64,000 nucleotides of DNA from Laedolimicola ammoniilytica (GTDB lineage: Bacteria; Bacillota; Clostridia; Lachnospirales; Lachnospiraceae), in assembly GCF_025567165.1 (NCBI RefSeq), contig NZ_JAOQKC010000001.1:186001-250000 (forward strand), given 5' to 3'. A program made the translations under genes and the position numbers. The notes beneath the pieces were generated by a model. It ran no database searches, was not told the DNA's origin, and was given only the letters and a program-made list of their open reading frames with translations. Shown one piece after another: positions 56,908-64,000 of the stretch (within the stretch, counting starts at the first letter, position 1; every line of letters starts with the position of its first letter).

Positions 56908-57933
56908 ATGAAAAAAATTGTATTTACATCCGCATTGCATACAGAGATACAGGAAGCGGCTATACCAGGCTATCGGGACAATCAGGTTCTGCTGAAGATT
57001 GAACGAATCGGCGTGTGCGGAACCGATATTCAGGTATTTGCCGGAAGAAACCGATATATGCAATTTCCGGTTGTACCATTCCATGAAGGAATCGCGCGGG
57101 TGGTAAAGGCCGGAGCAGACGTAACACATGTAAAAGCCGGAGACAGAGTAGTGATCCGTCCGATTATCAGTTGCGGGACCTGTTATTCCTGCCGTCATGG
57201 TCATGAAAACGCGTGTGAAAATTTTAATTGCCTGGGCGTCCAGTCAGACGGTCTCGGAGCGGAATATTTTGTTATCGACAGGGAATATGTCTACCCGATT
57301 CCGGAGAGCTGTCCTTTGGATGAAGCGGTGCTTATTGAGCCCTTTGCGGTGGGAATCCATGCGGCCCTTCGGGGACAGGTGCAGGGTAAGCGCGTCCTGG
57401 TGGTAGGCGCGGGAACTATCGGCAATTTTACAGCGCAGGCCTGCCAGCTTCTTGGGGCTTCGGAGGTCGCTGTGTGCGATCTGAGTGACGACAAGATTGA
57501 GATGGCGAAGCGAGCCGGTATTCAGCACTGTGTAAGCAGTGCGGGACGCTCCCTGAAGGATGTGGCTTATGAAATTTACGGAACCTTCCCGGACGTTATC
57601 CTTGACTGCGTAGGCGCGAAGGTGATTCTGCCGCAGATTCTGGAGTTGGCGGGAAAGACGACTACGGTGGTAATTGTAGGAAATTATTCGGAGCCTGTAC
57701 TGATTGATGTGGCGACCATCCAGAGAAATGAGTTAAATGTATTGGGCAATATTACGTATACGGCGGAAGATTTTCAGAAGGCAGTGGAACTCATGGTGAG
57801 CGGAAAAGTATATACCGAAGGCTTTATTTCCGCAAAATTCCCCTTTGACGAGGTACAGGGCATGATGGAATTTGCGCTGGAAAAGCGGGGCGTCAATATG
57901 AAAGTAGTTCTAGAATACAACGGGGAGGGATAG
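56908..57933 (+). CDS. Zinc-dependent medium-chain alcohol/polyol dehydrogenase
   Basis: A 341-residue MDR-family dehydrogenase. The catalytic zinc site is Cys in GVCGTD and the His-Glu of VPFHEGIARV; the structural zinc has four Cys in SCGTCYSCRHGHENACENF. The Rossmann motif is VVGAGTIGNFTAQACQLLG, with Asp in VAVCDLS indicating NAD. It resembles sorbitol/L-idonate 5-dehydrogenase and L-threonine dehydrogenase-type enzymes. In this cluster it probably oxidises a hydroxyl of the substrate acid or sugar to a ketone. Start ATG 56908, 4 bases after the transketolase stop. Confidence 0.9.
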   Translation: MKKIVFTSALHTEIQEAAIPGYRDNQVLLKIERIGVCGTDIQVFAGRNRYMQFPVVPFHEGIARVVKAGADVTHVKAGDRVVIRPIISCGTCYSCRHGHENACENFNCLGVQSDGLGAEYFVIDREYVYPIPESCPLDEAVLIEPFAVGIHAALRGQVQGKRVLVVGAGTIGNFTAQACQLLGASEVAVCDLSDDKIEMAKRAGIQHCVSSAGRSLKDVAYEIYGTFPDVILDCVGAKVILPQILELAGKTTTVVIVGNYSEPVLIDVATIQRNELNVLGNITYTAEDFQKAVELMVSGKVYTEGFISAKFPFDEVQGMMEFALEKRGVNMKVVLEYNGEG

Positions 57934-57934
57934 C

Positions 57935-58603
57935 ATGTATCATATTTCACCTTCTCTGCTCTGCGCAGATCAGATGGAGCTTAGGCAGACTGTCGTCGAG
58001 GTGGAAAAGCTGGGTGTTGACTGGCTGCATATCGATGTGATGGACGGCAATTTTGTACCGAATTTCGCCTTTGGAACCGACTGTATTCGGGCCATTCGGA
58101 AGGAAGCGAAGAGCCCCCTGTATGCGCATATGATGTGTACAAGGCCGATGGAGTTTATCAAGCCCTTTGCGGAGCTGGGAGTGGATTATTATTGTTTTCA
58201 TTATGAGGCTACCGTGAATCCGTTCCGAGTGTGTCAGGAGATAGAGAAAAATGGCATGAAGGCCGCCATCGCGTTGAATCCGTCCACGCCGGTGGAACTG
58301 CTGGAGGATCTGCTTCCGGGTCTGTCCTGTGTAACCCTGATGTCCATAGAACCGGGATTTTCCGGCCAGAAGTTTCTTACGCATACTTATAAAAAGATAC
58401 GGAAACTTCGGAAAATGGCAGGCGACAGCCCGGTGCGGATTGAGATCGACGGAGGAGCCGATATTCCCATATCCATGAAATGTATCGAGAACGGAGCAGA
58501 TGTGATCGTGGGCGGATACTTCAACCTGTTTGACAGCGCGTATTCGCTTTCGGACAAGTACAGAGCCTACAGTCAGGCATTGAAGAACGGAGGGATAGAG
58601 TGA
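57935..58603 (+). CDS. Pentulose/hexulose-phosphate 3-epimerase (Rpe/AlsE type)
   Basis: A 222-residue TIM-barrel epimerase. HISPSLLCADQM, the metal/catalytic HIDVMDGNFVPNFAFG, the second His in YAHMMCTRPMEFI, LMSIEPGFSGQKF and IEIDGGAD are the family motifs. The usual function is xylulose-5-phosphate to ribulose-5-phosphate; allulose-6-phosphate epimerase is the alternative. In context it would connect transketolase-made xylulose-5-phosphate with ribulose-5-phosphate. Overlaps the next gene (GTGA). Confidence 0.9.
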   Translation: MYHISPSLLCADQMELRQTVVEVEKLGVDWLHIDVMDGNFVPNFAFGTDCIRAIRKEAKSPLYAHMMCTRPMEFIKPFAELGVDYYCFHYEATVNPFRVCQEIEKNGMKAAIALNPSTPVELLEDLLPGLSCVTLMSIEPGFSGQKFLTHTYKKIRKLRKMAGDSPVRIEIDGGADIPISMKCIENGADVIVGGYFNLFDSAYSLSDKYRAYSQALKNGGIE

Positions 58604-59337
58604 CAGTACAGGAATTAAAAGAAATCGTAGTTGAGGCAAACAAAGAGCTGCCGAGGCGTCATATGGTGCTATATTCCTGGGGAAATGTAAGCGCCATTGA
58701 TCGGGACAAAGGAATCATTGTAATTAAGCCCGTGGGTATTCCCTACGATGATCTGACCACGGAAAATGTAAGCGTTGTGGATTTGCAGGGCAATAAGGTG
58801 GCCGGAGAGAAAAATCCGTTGAACCCGTCTGTGGATCTGGATATTCACCGGGCGCTGTATGAAAATTTCCCGGAGTGCAACGCTATCGTACATACACATT
58901 CTACCTACGCGACAGTGATGGCGCAGCTACACCGGGACGTGCCCTGCTTTGGCACAACCCATGCGGATTACTTTGCCGGATCCGTTCCCTGCGTGGAGGC
59001 TCTTTCTGACGAAGAAATCATTCATGATTACGAATGGAATACAGGCATGGCGATTGTAAAGTATTTCCAGAAATATGGTATATCACCTGCAGATGTGCCT
59101 GCGGCCCTGTCCATCAATCACGGTCCCTTTACCTGGGGCGAGGACTGCTGGGATGCAGTTCACAAGGCGGTAGTACTGGAAGAAATCTGTAAAATGGCGG
59201 TTCACATGCTGGCTATCGAACCGGACTGGCAGCCCATTCCAAAGGTCATGAGCGACAAGCATTTTTACCGTAAACACGGGGCGAACGCGTATTTTACCAA
59301 TGACGATCACGGACATGGAATGGTACATAATAAATAA
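58600..59337 (+). CDS. araD: L-ribulose-5-phosphate 4-epimerase / class II aldolase family
   Basis: A 245-residue class II aldolase-fold protein. Zinc ligands are in VHTHSTYATVMAQ (two His) and a later His (SINHGPFTWG follows the catalytic Asp/Tyr region). The overall sequence including SWGNVSAIDRDKGIIVIKPVG is like AraD/UlaF/SgbE. It would interconvert L-ribulose-5-phosphate and D-xylulose-5-phosphate; an aldolase activity on a related compound is possible. Start is GTG, overlapping the previous stop, with GGAGGG before it. Confidence 0.88.
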   Translation: MTVQELKEIVVEANKELPRRHMVLYSWGNVSAIDRDKGIIVIKPVGIPYDDLTTENVSVVDLQGNKVAGEKNPLNPSVDLDIHRALYENFPECNAIVHTHSTYATVMAQLHRDVPCFGTTHADYFAGSVPCVEALSDEEIIHDYEWNTGMAIVKYFQKYGISPADVPAALSINHGPFTWGEDCWDAVHKAVVLEEICKMAVHMLAIEPDWQPIPKVMSDKHFYRKHGANAYFTNDDHGHGMVHNK

Positions 59338-59355
59338 AAACTTACGGAGGGGTAT

Positions 59356-60189
59356 ATGAAGCATATTTATGTAAACTTAAAGCGCTTTGAAATCCCGGTT
59401 GAGCTTGGGGGCTTAAATCGGCTGGCGCCGGTATCTAAATGGGGCGAATATATCGTAACACATACACAGGAGGAGCTGAAGAAATACGATCCGCAGGAGG
59501 TGGAATTCGTTCAGATCTATCCGGAGTCCCAGATTCTGAAGGCTTCAGAGGCAAAGAGCGAGGGCAGTCCAATTAAGATCGGAGGCCAGGGCGTGTACCG
59601 GATGGACGCCGGACGGGACGGCTTCGGCGCGTTTACGACCAATTGCCCGGCGGCGTCTATGGCGGTGATGGGGGTAGATACCATCGTAATCGGCCACTGT
59701 GAGGAGCGTGCGGACAAGCTGGGCGTGATGCAGGCGGCAGGCGCGACGGACACAGCAGCAGTGAACCGGATCTTAAACGAAGAAGTGAAGCTGGCGCAGG
59801 CAAGAGGCATGAAGGTTCTTTACTGTATCGGTGAAAAGAGCGAGGAACAGGAGCACTGGCAGGAGGTTCTGGGCGAGCAGCTCCGGATAGGTCTGGATGG
59901 CGTGGACAAGACAAAGGTTGTGTTGGGGTATGAGCCTATCTGGTCCATAGGACCCGGAAAAACACCAGCAGATAAAGCGTATATTACCAAGATAGCCCGG
60001 TTCGCGAAAGAGGTGACCGGCGGCTGCGACATGGTATATGGTGGCGGCCTGAAGAAAGAAAATGCGGAAATGCTGGCTTCCATCGACGAGATTGACGGCG
60101 GGCTGATTGGCCTGACCCGTTTTACCGGCGAGATTGGCTTCTATCCGGATGAATATCTGGAGATTATCAAACTGTATCTGGGAAAGTGA
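59356..60189 (+). CDS. Divergent triose-phosphate isomerase homologue
   Basis: A 277-residue TIM-family protein. The three catalytic positions are kept: Asn-x-Lys in VNLKRF (Lys9), His in VIGHCEER, and Glu in GYEPIWSIGPGKTP. The surroundings differ from housekeeping TIM: GHSERR is GHCEER, IGTGKT is IGPGKT, and the phosphate loop YGGSV is YGGGLKKEN. The first 60 residues are also unusual. It may isomerise dihydroxyacetone phosphate and glyceraldehyde-3-phosphate, or a tetrulose phosphate as EryH/LerI-type enzymes do. AGGGG lies before the ATG. Confidence 0.82.
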   Translation: MKHIYVNLKRFEIPVELGGLNRLAPVSKWGEYIVTHTQEELKKYDPQEVEFVQIYPESQILKASEAKSEGSPIKIGGQGVYRMDAGRDGFGAFTTNCPAASMAVMGVDTIVIGHCEERADKLGVMQAAGATDTAAVNRILNEEVKLAQARGMKVLYCIGEKSEEQEHWQEVLGEQLRIGLDGVDKTKVVLGYEPIWSIGPGKTPADKAYITKIARFAKEVTGGCDMVYGGGLKKENAEMLASIDEIDGGLIGLTRFTGEIGFYPDEYLEIIKLYLGK

Positions 60190-60199
60190 GGAGAGAGGT

Positions 60200-61654
60200 A
60201 TGAAACTTGATTTTGAATATGGCCATGGCACAATGACAGCAGAGCTTCCGGATACTACCGATGTATTTATTCCGGGAGAGACCATTCCAGATCCGCCCTG
60301 TATCCCGGAGGATCAGATCGTAGCCAAAACACGGGAATCCATACGCAATCCTATGGGAATGAAACCGCTTTCCGAGCTGGCTCATAAGGGAAGCAAAGTC
60401 GTTATCGTAATTCCGGATATTGTAAAGGGTGGCTGCCAGCCGACCTCCCACAGAAAAGTAGCGATTCGTCTGATTGTAGATGAGCTGTATGCGGCAGGCG
60501 TGGAGAAAAAAGATATTCTGCTTCTGTTTTCCAATGGCTTGCATCCCAGAACTACCACAAAAGAGGCAAAACAGATTCTGGGTAAGGAATTATTTGACGA
60601 GTTTTACTGGACCCATCAGATTACAAGTCATGATTCCGAAGATTATGAGCATCTGGTGGATCTGGGCTGTACCGAGCGCGGCGATCGGGTTCTGATGAAT
60701 AAGTATGTGTTCGATTGTGATATTCCCATTCTGATCGGTCACACCCAGGGCAATCCCTATGGCGGTTATTCCGGAGGCTACAAGCACTGCGCGACCGGTA
60801 TCACCCACTGGCGTTCCATAGCTACCCACCATGTTCCGGAGGTTATGCACGGATCGGATTTCACACCGGTTTCCGGACATAGCATGATGAGAACGAAATT
60901 CAATGAGATCGGAATGCTGATGGAAGAAAAGATGGGCCATCCTTTCTTCTGCTGCGACGCGGTATTGGACACTTATTCCCGTCAGATCGAGATCAATTCC
61001 GGTTATGCGAAAGTGATGCAGCCCAAGTCCTGGATTATGGCGAATAAGCGTACCTATGTACCGTTTGCCGAGGAGAAATATGACGTCATGGTATTCGGTA
61101 TGCCTCAGAATTTCCATTATGGTGACGGTATGGGAACCAATCCTATTCAGTTGATGCAGGCGCTTTCCGCGCAGGTGGTTCGCCACAAGCGCGTTATGAA
61201 GGATAATTGCGTCATCATTTGCTCCTCTATTTGCAATGGATATTTCCACGATGAGAGATGGCCGTATCTGCGTGAGTTGTACGAGATGTTCCAGCATGAT
61301 TATATGAACGTCTTACCGGATATGAACCGTTACGGTGAATATTTCGCGACAAATGAAGAATATATCCGCAAATATCGTTTTGCGAATGCGTTCCATCCGT
61401 TCCACGGCTTTTCCATGATGAGCAGCGCGCATATCGCGGAAATGAATACCAGCGCCATCTACATCGTAGGCGCGCAGGAACCCGGCATCGCCAGAAGTAT
61501 GGGATTGAAGACACGGGCAACCTTCGAGGAGGCTCTGGAGGATGCGAAGAAGAAATATGTAGGACCGAACCCCAATATTCTTGCGTTGCCGAAAACCTTT
61601 AAGATTGGCGCAGTCCATCTGTGCATGAAAGACGACGATTTGTCAAACGTATAG
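60200..61654 (+). CDS. LarA-family nickel-pincer 2-hydroxyacid racemase/epimerase homologue
   Basis: A 484-residue LarA superfamily protein (DUF2088 plus C-terminal domain). LarA enzymes use the nickel pincer nucleotide, tethered to a lysine, to invert C2 of 2-hydroxyacids. By spacing against Lactiplantibacillus plantarum LarA: Lys195 (SGGYK) matches the cofactor lysine 184, His211 (ATHH) the nickel ligand His200, and His115 (NGLHPRT) the catalytic His108. Asn185 (TQGNPYGG) stands where His174 should be, and Lys76 replaces Arg75. So a different 2-hydroxyacid, probably a sugar acid or sulfonated acid, is likely. ATG 60200 follows GAGAGAGG. larB and larC are encoded 0.9 kb downstream. Confidence 0.88.
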   Translation: MKLDFEYGHGTMTAELPDTTDVFIPGETIPDPPCIPEDQIVAKTRESIRNPMGMKPLSELAHKGSKVVIVIPDIVKGGCQPTSHRKVAIRLIVDELYAAGVEKKDILLLFSNGLHPRTTTKEAKQILGKELFDEFYWTHQITSHDSEDYEHLVDLGCTERGDRVLMNKYVFDCDIPILIGHTQGNPYGGYSGGYKHCATGITHWRSIATHHVPEVMHGSDFTPVSGHSMMRTKFNEIGMLMEEKMGHPFFCCDAVLDTYSRQIEINSGYAKVMQPKSWIMANKRTYVPFAEEKYDVMVFGMPQNFHYGDGMGTNPIQLMQALSAQVVRHKRVMKDNCVIICSSICNGYFHDERWPYLRELYEMFQHDYMNVLPDMNRYGEYFATNEEYIRKYRFANAFHPFHGFSMMSSAHIAEMNTSAIYIVGAQEPGIARSMGLKTRATFEEALEDAKKKYVGPNPNILALPKTFKIGAVHLCMKDDDLSNV

Positions 61655-61677
61655 AAAATATAGAAGAAAAGTTGTCG

Positions 61678-61703
61678 TGGCACCGCAGAATCGGGCGGTG
61701 CCA
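61678..61703 (+). terminator. Hairpin between larA-like gene and TauE/SafE gene
   Basis: TGGCACCGC (61678-61686) pairs perfectly with GCGGTGCCA (61695-61703), followed by an A/T stretch without a solid T run. Partial termination is plausible. Confidence 0.55.
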
Positions 61704-61722
61704 TATTTATTAGAAGGATGCT

Positions 61723-62442
61723 ATGAAATTAACATTATTTATACTTCTTGTATTTAGTTTTAACCTGATTCAGACTATAGGCGCATTCGCCGGTACTATG
61801 CTGGCGATGCCGTTTGCGATTTTGCTGTTGGGTCCGGAGCAAGCCAGGCTGATATTGACGGCAGTTGGAATCTTAAGCTGTATTTATCCCGTGTTGAGCT
61901 GCCGTAGCTTCATTGATTGGAAAGAGGTTCGGAAAATCGGTATTTATATGGCGGCAGGAATCCTAGCGGCACAATTTCTGCTGAAGTATTTGTACGGGAC
62001 GGCAATTTTGACAGTGTATGGACTGCTGGTGATAGGAGTGGCCCTTCGGAATTTCAGACAGACGAATCCGCGACAGCTTCCGTCATGGTTAGACAACTTG
62101 ATTTTACTGATGGCAGGCCTGGTACACGGCGCGTTTCTTTCTGGTGGTTCCTTCCTTCTTATCTATGCAATAGAGCATTTTGCAAAGAAGGATGTACAGC
62201 GTTCCACCCTGTCTGTGCTCTGGTTAATCCTGAACGGTGGAATGGTTGTACTGTTCACAGCGCAGGGGCTGTATTGCAGGGAAAACCTGCATTATGTGTG
62301 GATCGGAGTCATTCCGGCGATTCTGGGAATTTTTTTGGGAGATTGTCTGCAGAAAAAGCTGGATGAAACCTTATTTCGAAAATTTTCAAACTGCCTGCTA
62401 TTTCTGTCAGGCAGTGTGTTAGTGATAAAATGCTTTTTGTAA
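61723..62442 (+). CDS. TauE/SafE family membrane exporter
   Basis: A 239-residue membrane protein with about seven hydrophobic spans and the TauE/SafE repeats (NLIQTIGAFAGTMLAMPFAILLLG in the first half, GLVHGAFLSGGSFLLIYA in the second). Members export sulfite, sulfoacetate, sulfolactate-like and other organic anions. As the last gene before larB in a cluster with a sulfonate-type importer, it probably removes the residual acid or sulfonate. Start ATG 61723 after GAAGGATG. Confidence 0.85.
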   Translation: MKLTLFILLVFSFNLIQTIGAFAGTMLAMPFAILLLGPEQARLILTAVGILSCIYPVLSCRSFIDWKEVRKIGIYMAAGILAAQFLLKYLYGTAILTVYGLLVIGVALRNFRQTNPRQLPSWLDNLILLMAGLVHGAFLSGGSFLLIYAIEHFAKKDVQRSTLSVLWLILNGGMVVLFTAQGLYCRENLHYVWIGVIPAILGIFLGDCLQKKLDETLFRKFSNCLLFLSGSVLVIKCFL

Positions 62443-62464
62443 AAAACAAAGACAGGATTTCCAC

Positions 62465-62493
62465 TTGTTATTATCCCAGGAACTATTTATAAT
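62465..62493 (+). promoter_or_regulatory. Promoter of larBC
   Basis: TTGTTA (62465-62470), 17-bp spacer, TATAAT (62488-62493), giving a leader of about 40 nt before larB. No LacI-type palindrome is visible here. Confidence 0.75.
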
Positions 62494-62539
62494 ATCAATA
62501 GATCTGATCAATTGAACCGACAGACCGAGGTGCTGACAC

Positions 62540-63328
62540 ATGGATGTGACAAAACTTTTAACTCAGATAAAAAATAATGAAATATCGATAGAACAGGCCG
62601 AAGCCGAGTTGAAGAACCTCCCCTATGAGGATCTGGGCTTCGCCAAGCTGGATCATCACCGGAAGGTGCGGCAGGGCTTCGAGGAAGTGGTGTACTGCCA
62701 GGGAAAGGCGACGCCCCATCTGGTGAAAATATATCAGACGCTGACGGCGGAGGGCATCGACGTGCTGGGCACCCGGGCCAGCCGGGAGCAGTATGAGGCG
62801 GTAAAAGAGGCAATTCCGGAGGCAGTCTGGGACGAGGTATCCCGGGTGTTGAAGGTGGAGAAGCGGGACAGGAAGCGGATAGGCCGCATCGTGGTCTGTA
62901 CCGGCGGTACGGCGGATGTGCCGGTGGCAGAGGAAGCAGCCCAGGTGGCGGAATTTTTCGGCACCAAGGTGACGCGCCTCTATGACGTGGGCGTGGCCGG
63001 AATCCACCGCCTGCTTTCGAATATGAAGGCCTTCCAGGGCGCCAGCTGCGTCATTGCGGTAGCAGGGATGGAGGGTGCGCTGGCCGGAGTGGTGGCGGGT
63101 CTGGTGGATGTGCCGGTCATCGCAGTGCCGACTTCCGTGGGATATGGCGCGAACTTCGGCGGCCTGTCGGCCCTTTTGACCATGCTGAATTCCTGTGCCA
63201 ACGGCATTACCACGGTAAATATCGACAATGGTTACGGAGCGGCTTATGTGGCGACCCAGATCAACCGGCTGGCCTGCGGTGGCAGACATCTCAGTGAAGA
63301 GGTAGTGGAGGAAGAAAAAGATGAGTAA
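62540..63328 (+). CDS. larB: Nickel pincer cofactor biosynthesis protein LarB
   Basis: Carboxylates and hydrolyses nicotinic acid adenine dinucleotide, the first step to the nickel pincer nucleotide. A 262-residue protein with a PurE-like C-terminal domain: VCTGGTADVPVAEEAAQ, YDVGVAGIHRLL, VAGMEGALAGVVAGL and PTSVGYGANFGGLSALLTMLNSCA, all family hallmarks. N-terminal YEDLGFAKLDHHR is also typical. It has its own promoter and GAGGTG before the ATG, and overlaps larC by 8 bases. Confidence 0.95.
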   Translation: MDVTKLLTQIKNNEISIEQAEAELKNLPYEDLGFAKLDHHRKVRQGFEEVVYCQGKATPHLVKIYQTLTAEGIDVLGTRASREQYEAVKEAIPEAVWDEVSRVLKVEKRDRKRIGRIVVCTGGTADVPVAEEAAQVAEFFGTKVTRLYDVGVAGIHRLLSNMKAFQGASCVIAVAGMEGALAGVVAGLVDVPVIAVPTSVGYGANFGGLSALLTMLNSCANGITTVNIDNGYGAAYVATQINRLACGGRHLSEEVVEEEKDE

Positions 63329-64000
63329 TGGCAATACCTTATATCTGGAGTGCCGCTCCGGCATCAGCGGCGATATGACCGTGGCAGCCCTGCTGGATCT
63401 GGGCGCGACCGAGGAGAACCTGCGGGCGGAGCTTGCGAAGCTGCCGGTGGACGGCTATGAAATCCAAGTGAAGAAAATCGTAAAGAGCGGACTGCTGGTC
63501 AGCGATTTTGACGTGATCCTGGAACATGAGGTACCGGCGCATACGCATGAACATTCACACATGCATCCCCATGTTCATCGCAGTTGGGCCGACATCGAAA
63601 AGATGCTCCTGGAATCCGACCTGAAGCCCCGTGTCAAGGCTCTGTCCCTGCAGATGTTCCGTACCGTAGCCGAGGCTGAGGCAAAGGTTCATGGTCATCC
63701 GGTGGACGAGGTACATTTCCACGAGGTGGGCGCTGTGGATTCCATTGTGGATATTGTGGGTACGGCAGCCTGCCTGGACGAGTTAAATGTGGATAAAGTG
63801 GTCGTTTCCGAATTGACCGAGGGCTGCGGCCACATCCGCTGTCAGCACGGCGTACTGCCGGTGCCGGTTCCGGCGGTGTTGGAGATTGCGGCGGCCCATC
63901 ACCTGACCTTCCACCAGATCGAGCAGGAGGGCGAAATGGTTACCCCGACCGGCGCCGCGATTGCGGCATTATCCGAGGGACAGATCCCGGCTGCTTACTG
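63321..64000 (+). CDS. larC: Nickel insertion protein LarC (partial, runs off the window)
   Basis: CTP-dependent cyclometallase that inserts nickel into the pincer nucleotide. Visible are the first 226 residues: LECRSGISGDMTVAALLDLGA, a His-rich nickel-binding stretch (HTHEHSHMHPHVHRSW), VHFHEVGAVDSIVDIVGTA, and EMVTPTGAAI. GGAGGAAG precedes the ATG, inside the end of larB. In L. plantarum larC is made as two parts by programmed frameshift; that region is outside this window. larE, needed for the sulfur steps, is not seen and may follow. Confidence 0.95.
   Translation, partial: MSNGNTLYLECRSGISGDMTVAALLDLGATEENLRAELAKLPVDGYEIQVKKIVKSGLLVSDFDVILEHEVPAHTHEHSHMHPHVHRSWADIEKMLLESDLKPRVKALSLQMFRTVAEAEAKVHGHPVDEVHFHEVGAVDSIVDIVGTAACLDELNVDKVVVSELTEGCGHIRCQHGVLPVPVPAVLEIAAAHHLTFHQIEQEGEMVTPTGAAIAALSEGQIPAAY

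Overview
The window reads as a chromosome segment of a spore-forming, Gram-positive anaerobe of the Clostridia, most like a gut Lachnospiraceae. The reasons are the hup-rqcP-yabP-yabQ-divIC-spoIIE-tilS-hpt-ftsH gene order, Spo0A and SigE promoter signals, a tryptophan T-box leader, a PD-(D/E)XK (Rpn-type) nuclease gene, YesM/YesN signalling and lipoprotein sugar-binding proteins. I did not try to name a species.

Layout. 1-9.1 kb: phosphoglucomutase, then the conserved division/sporulation/tRNA-modification block ending at ftsH. 9.1-11.6 kb: a possible small transcript and a cytoplasmic GH13 glycosidase. 11.6-14.85 kb: a Trp T-box and trpCBA, without trpEGDF in the window. 14.84-21.3 kb: a degenerate LevR-type regulator divergent from a mannose-family PTS (EIIA, B, C, D) with a BtpA/SgcQ protein and a HAD phosphatase. 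21.4-28.2 kb: VanZ-like protein, tRNA-Pro(CGG), pgi, a 168-nt palindrome, a large membrane protein, cytidylate kinase-like protein and an alpha/beta hydrolase. 28.1-41.3 kb: a DUF1002 protein, then a sugar-sensing and uptake locus: YesN/YesM two-component pair, membrane-anchored binding protein, ribose/galactose-type ABC importer with two permeases, FucU-type mutarotase, a second binding protein and an AraC regulator. 41.45-47.46 kb: manC-gmd-fcl-manA-manB, the complete route from fructose-6-phosphate to GDP-L-fucose. 47.5-48.7 kb: an AT-rich Rpn-type gene between two near-identical terminators.

48.7 kb to the end is the most unusual part: a LacI-controlled catabolic cluster with an SsuABC/TauABC-like importer (two different permeases and two different ATPases), a short-chain dehydrogenase, a split transketolase, a zinc alcohol dehydrogenase, a pentulose/hexulose-phosphate 3-epimerase, an AraD-type 4-epimerase, a divergent triose-phosphate-isomerase homologue, a LarA-family (nickel-pincer) protein and a TauE/SafE exporter, followed by larB and larC for the nickel-pincer cofactor. 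No kinase is encoded. I infer a pathway in which a non-phosphorylated ketose-like or keto-acid substrate donates a C2 unit through transketolase to glyceraldehyde-3-phosphate. The resulting xylulose-5-phosphate would enter the pentose phosphate pool and the residual acid or sulfonate would be exported. The substrate is not known.

Regulatory signals readable directly include a 21-bp hairpin that hides the yabP start from read-through mRNA but is bypassed by a SigE promoter inside it, a Spo0A-type spoIIE promoter with a 21-bp spacer, AraC-type direct repeats 21 bp apart next to the ABC importer promoter, and repeated GTGTGTC motifs in front of the PTS operon.
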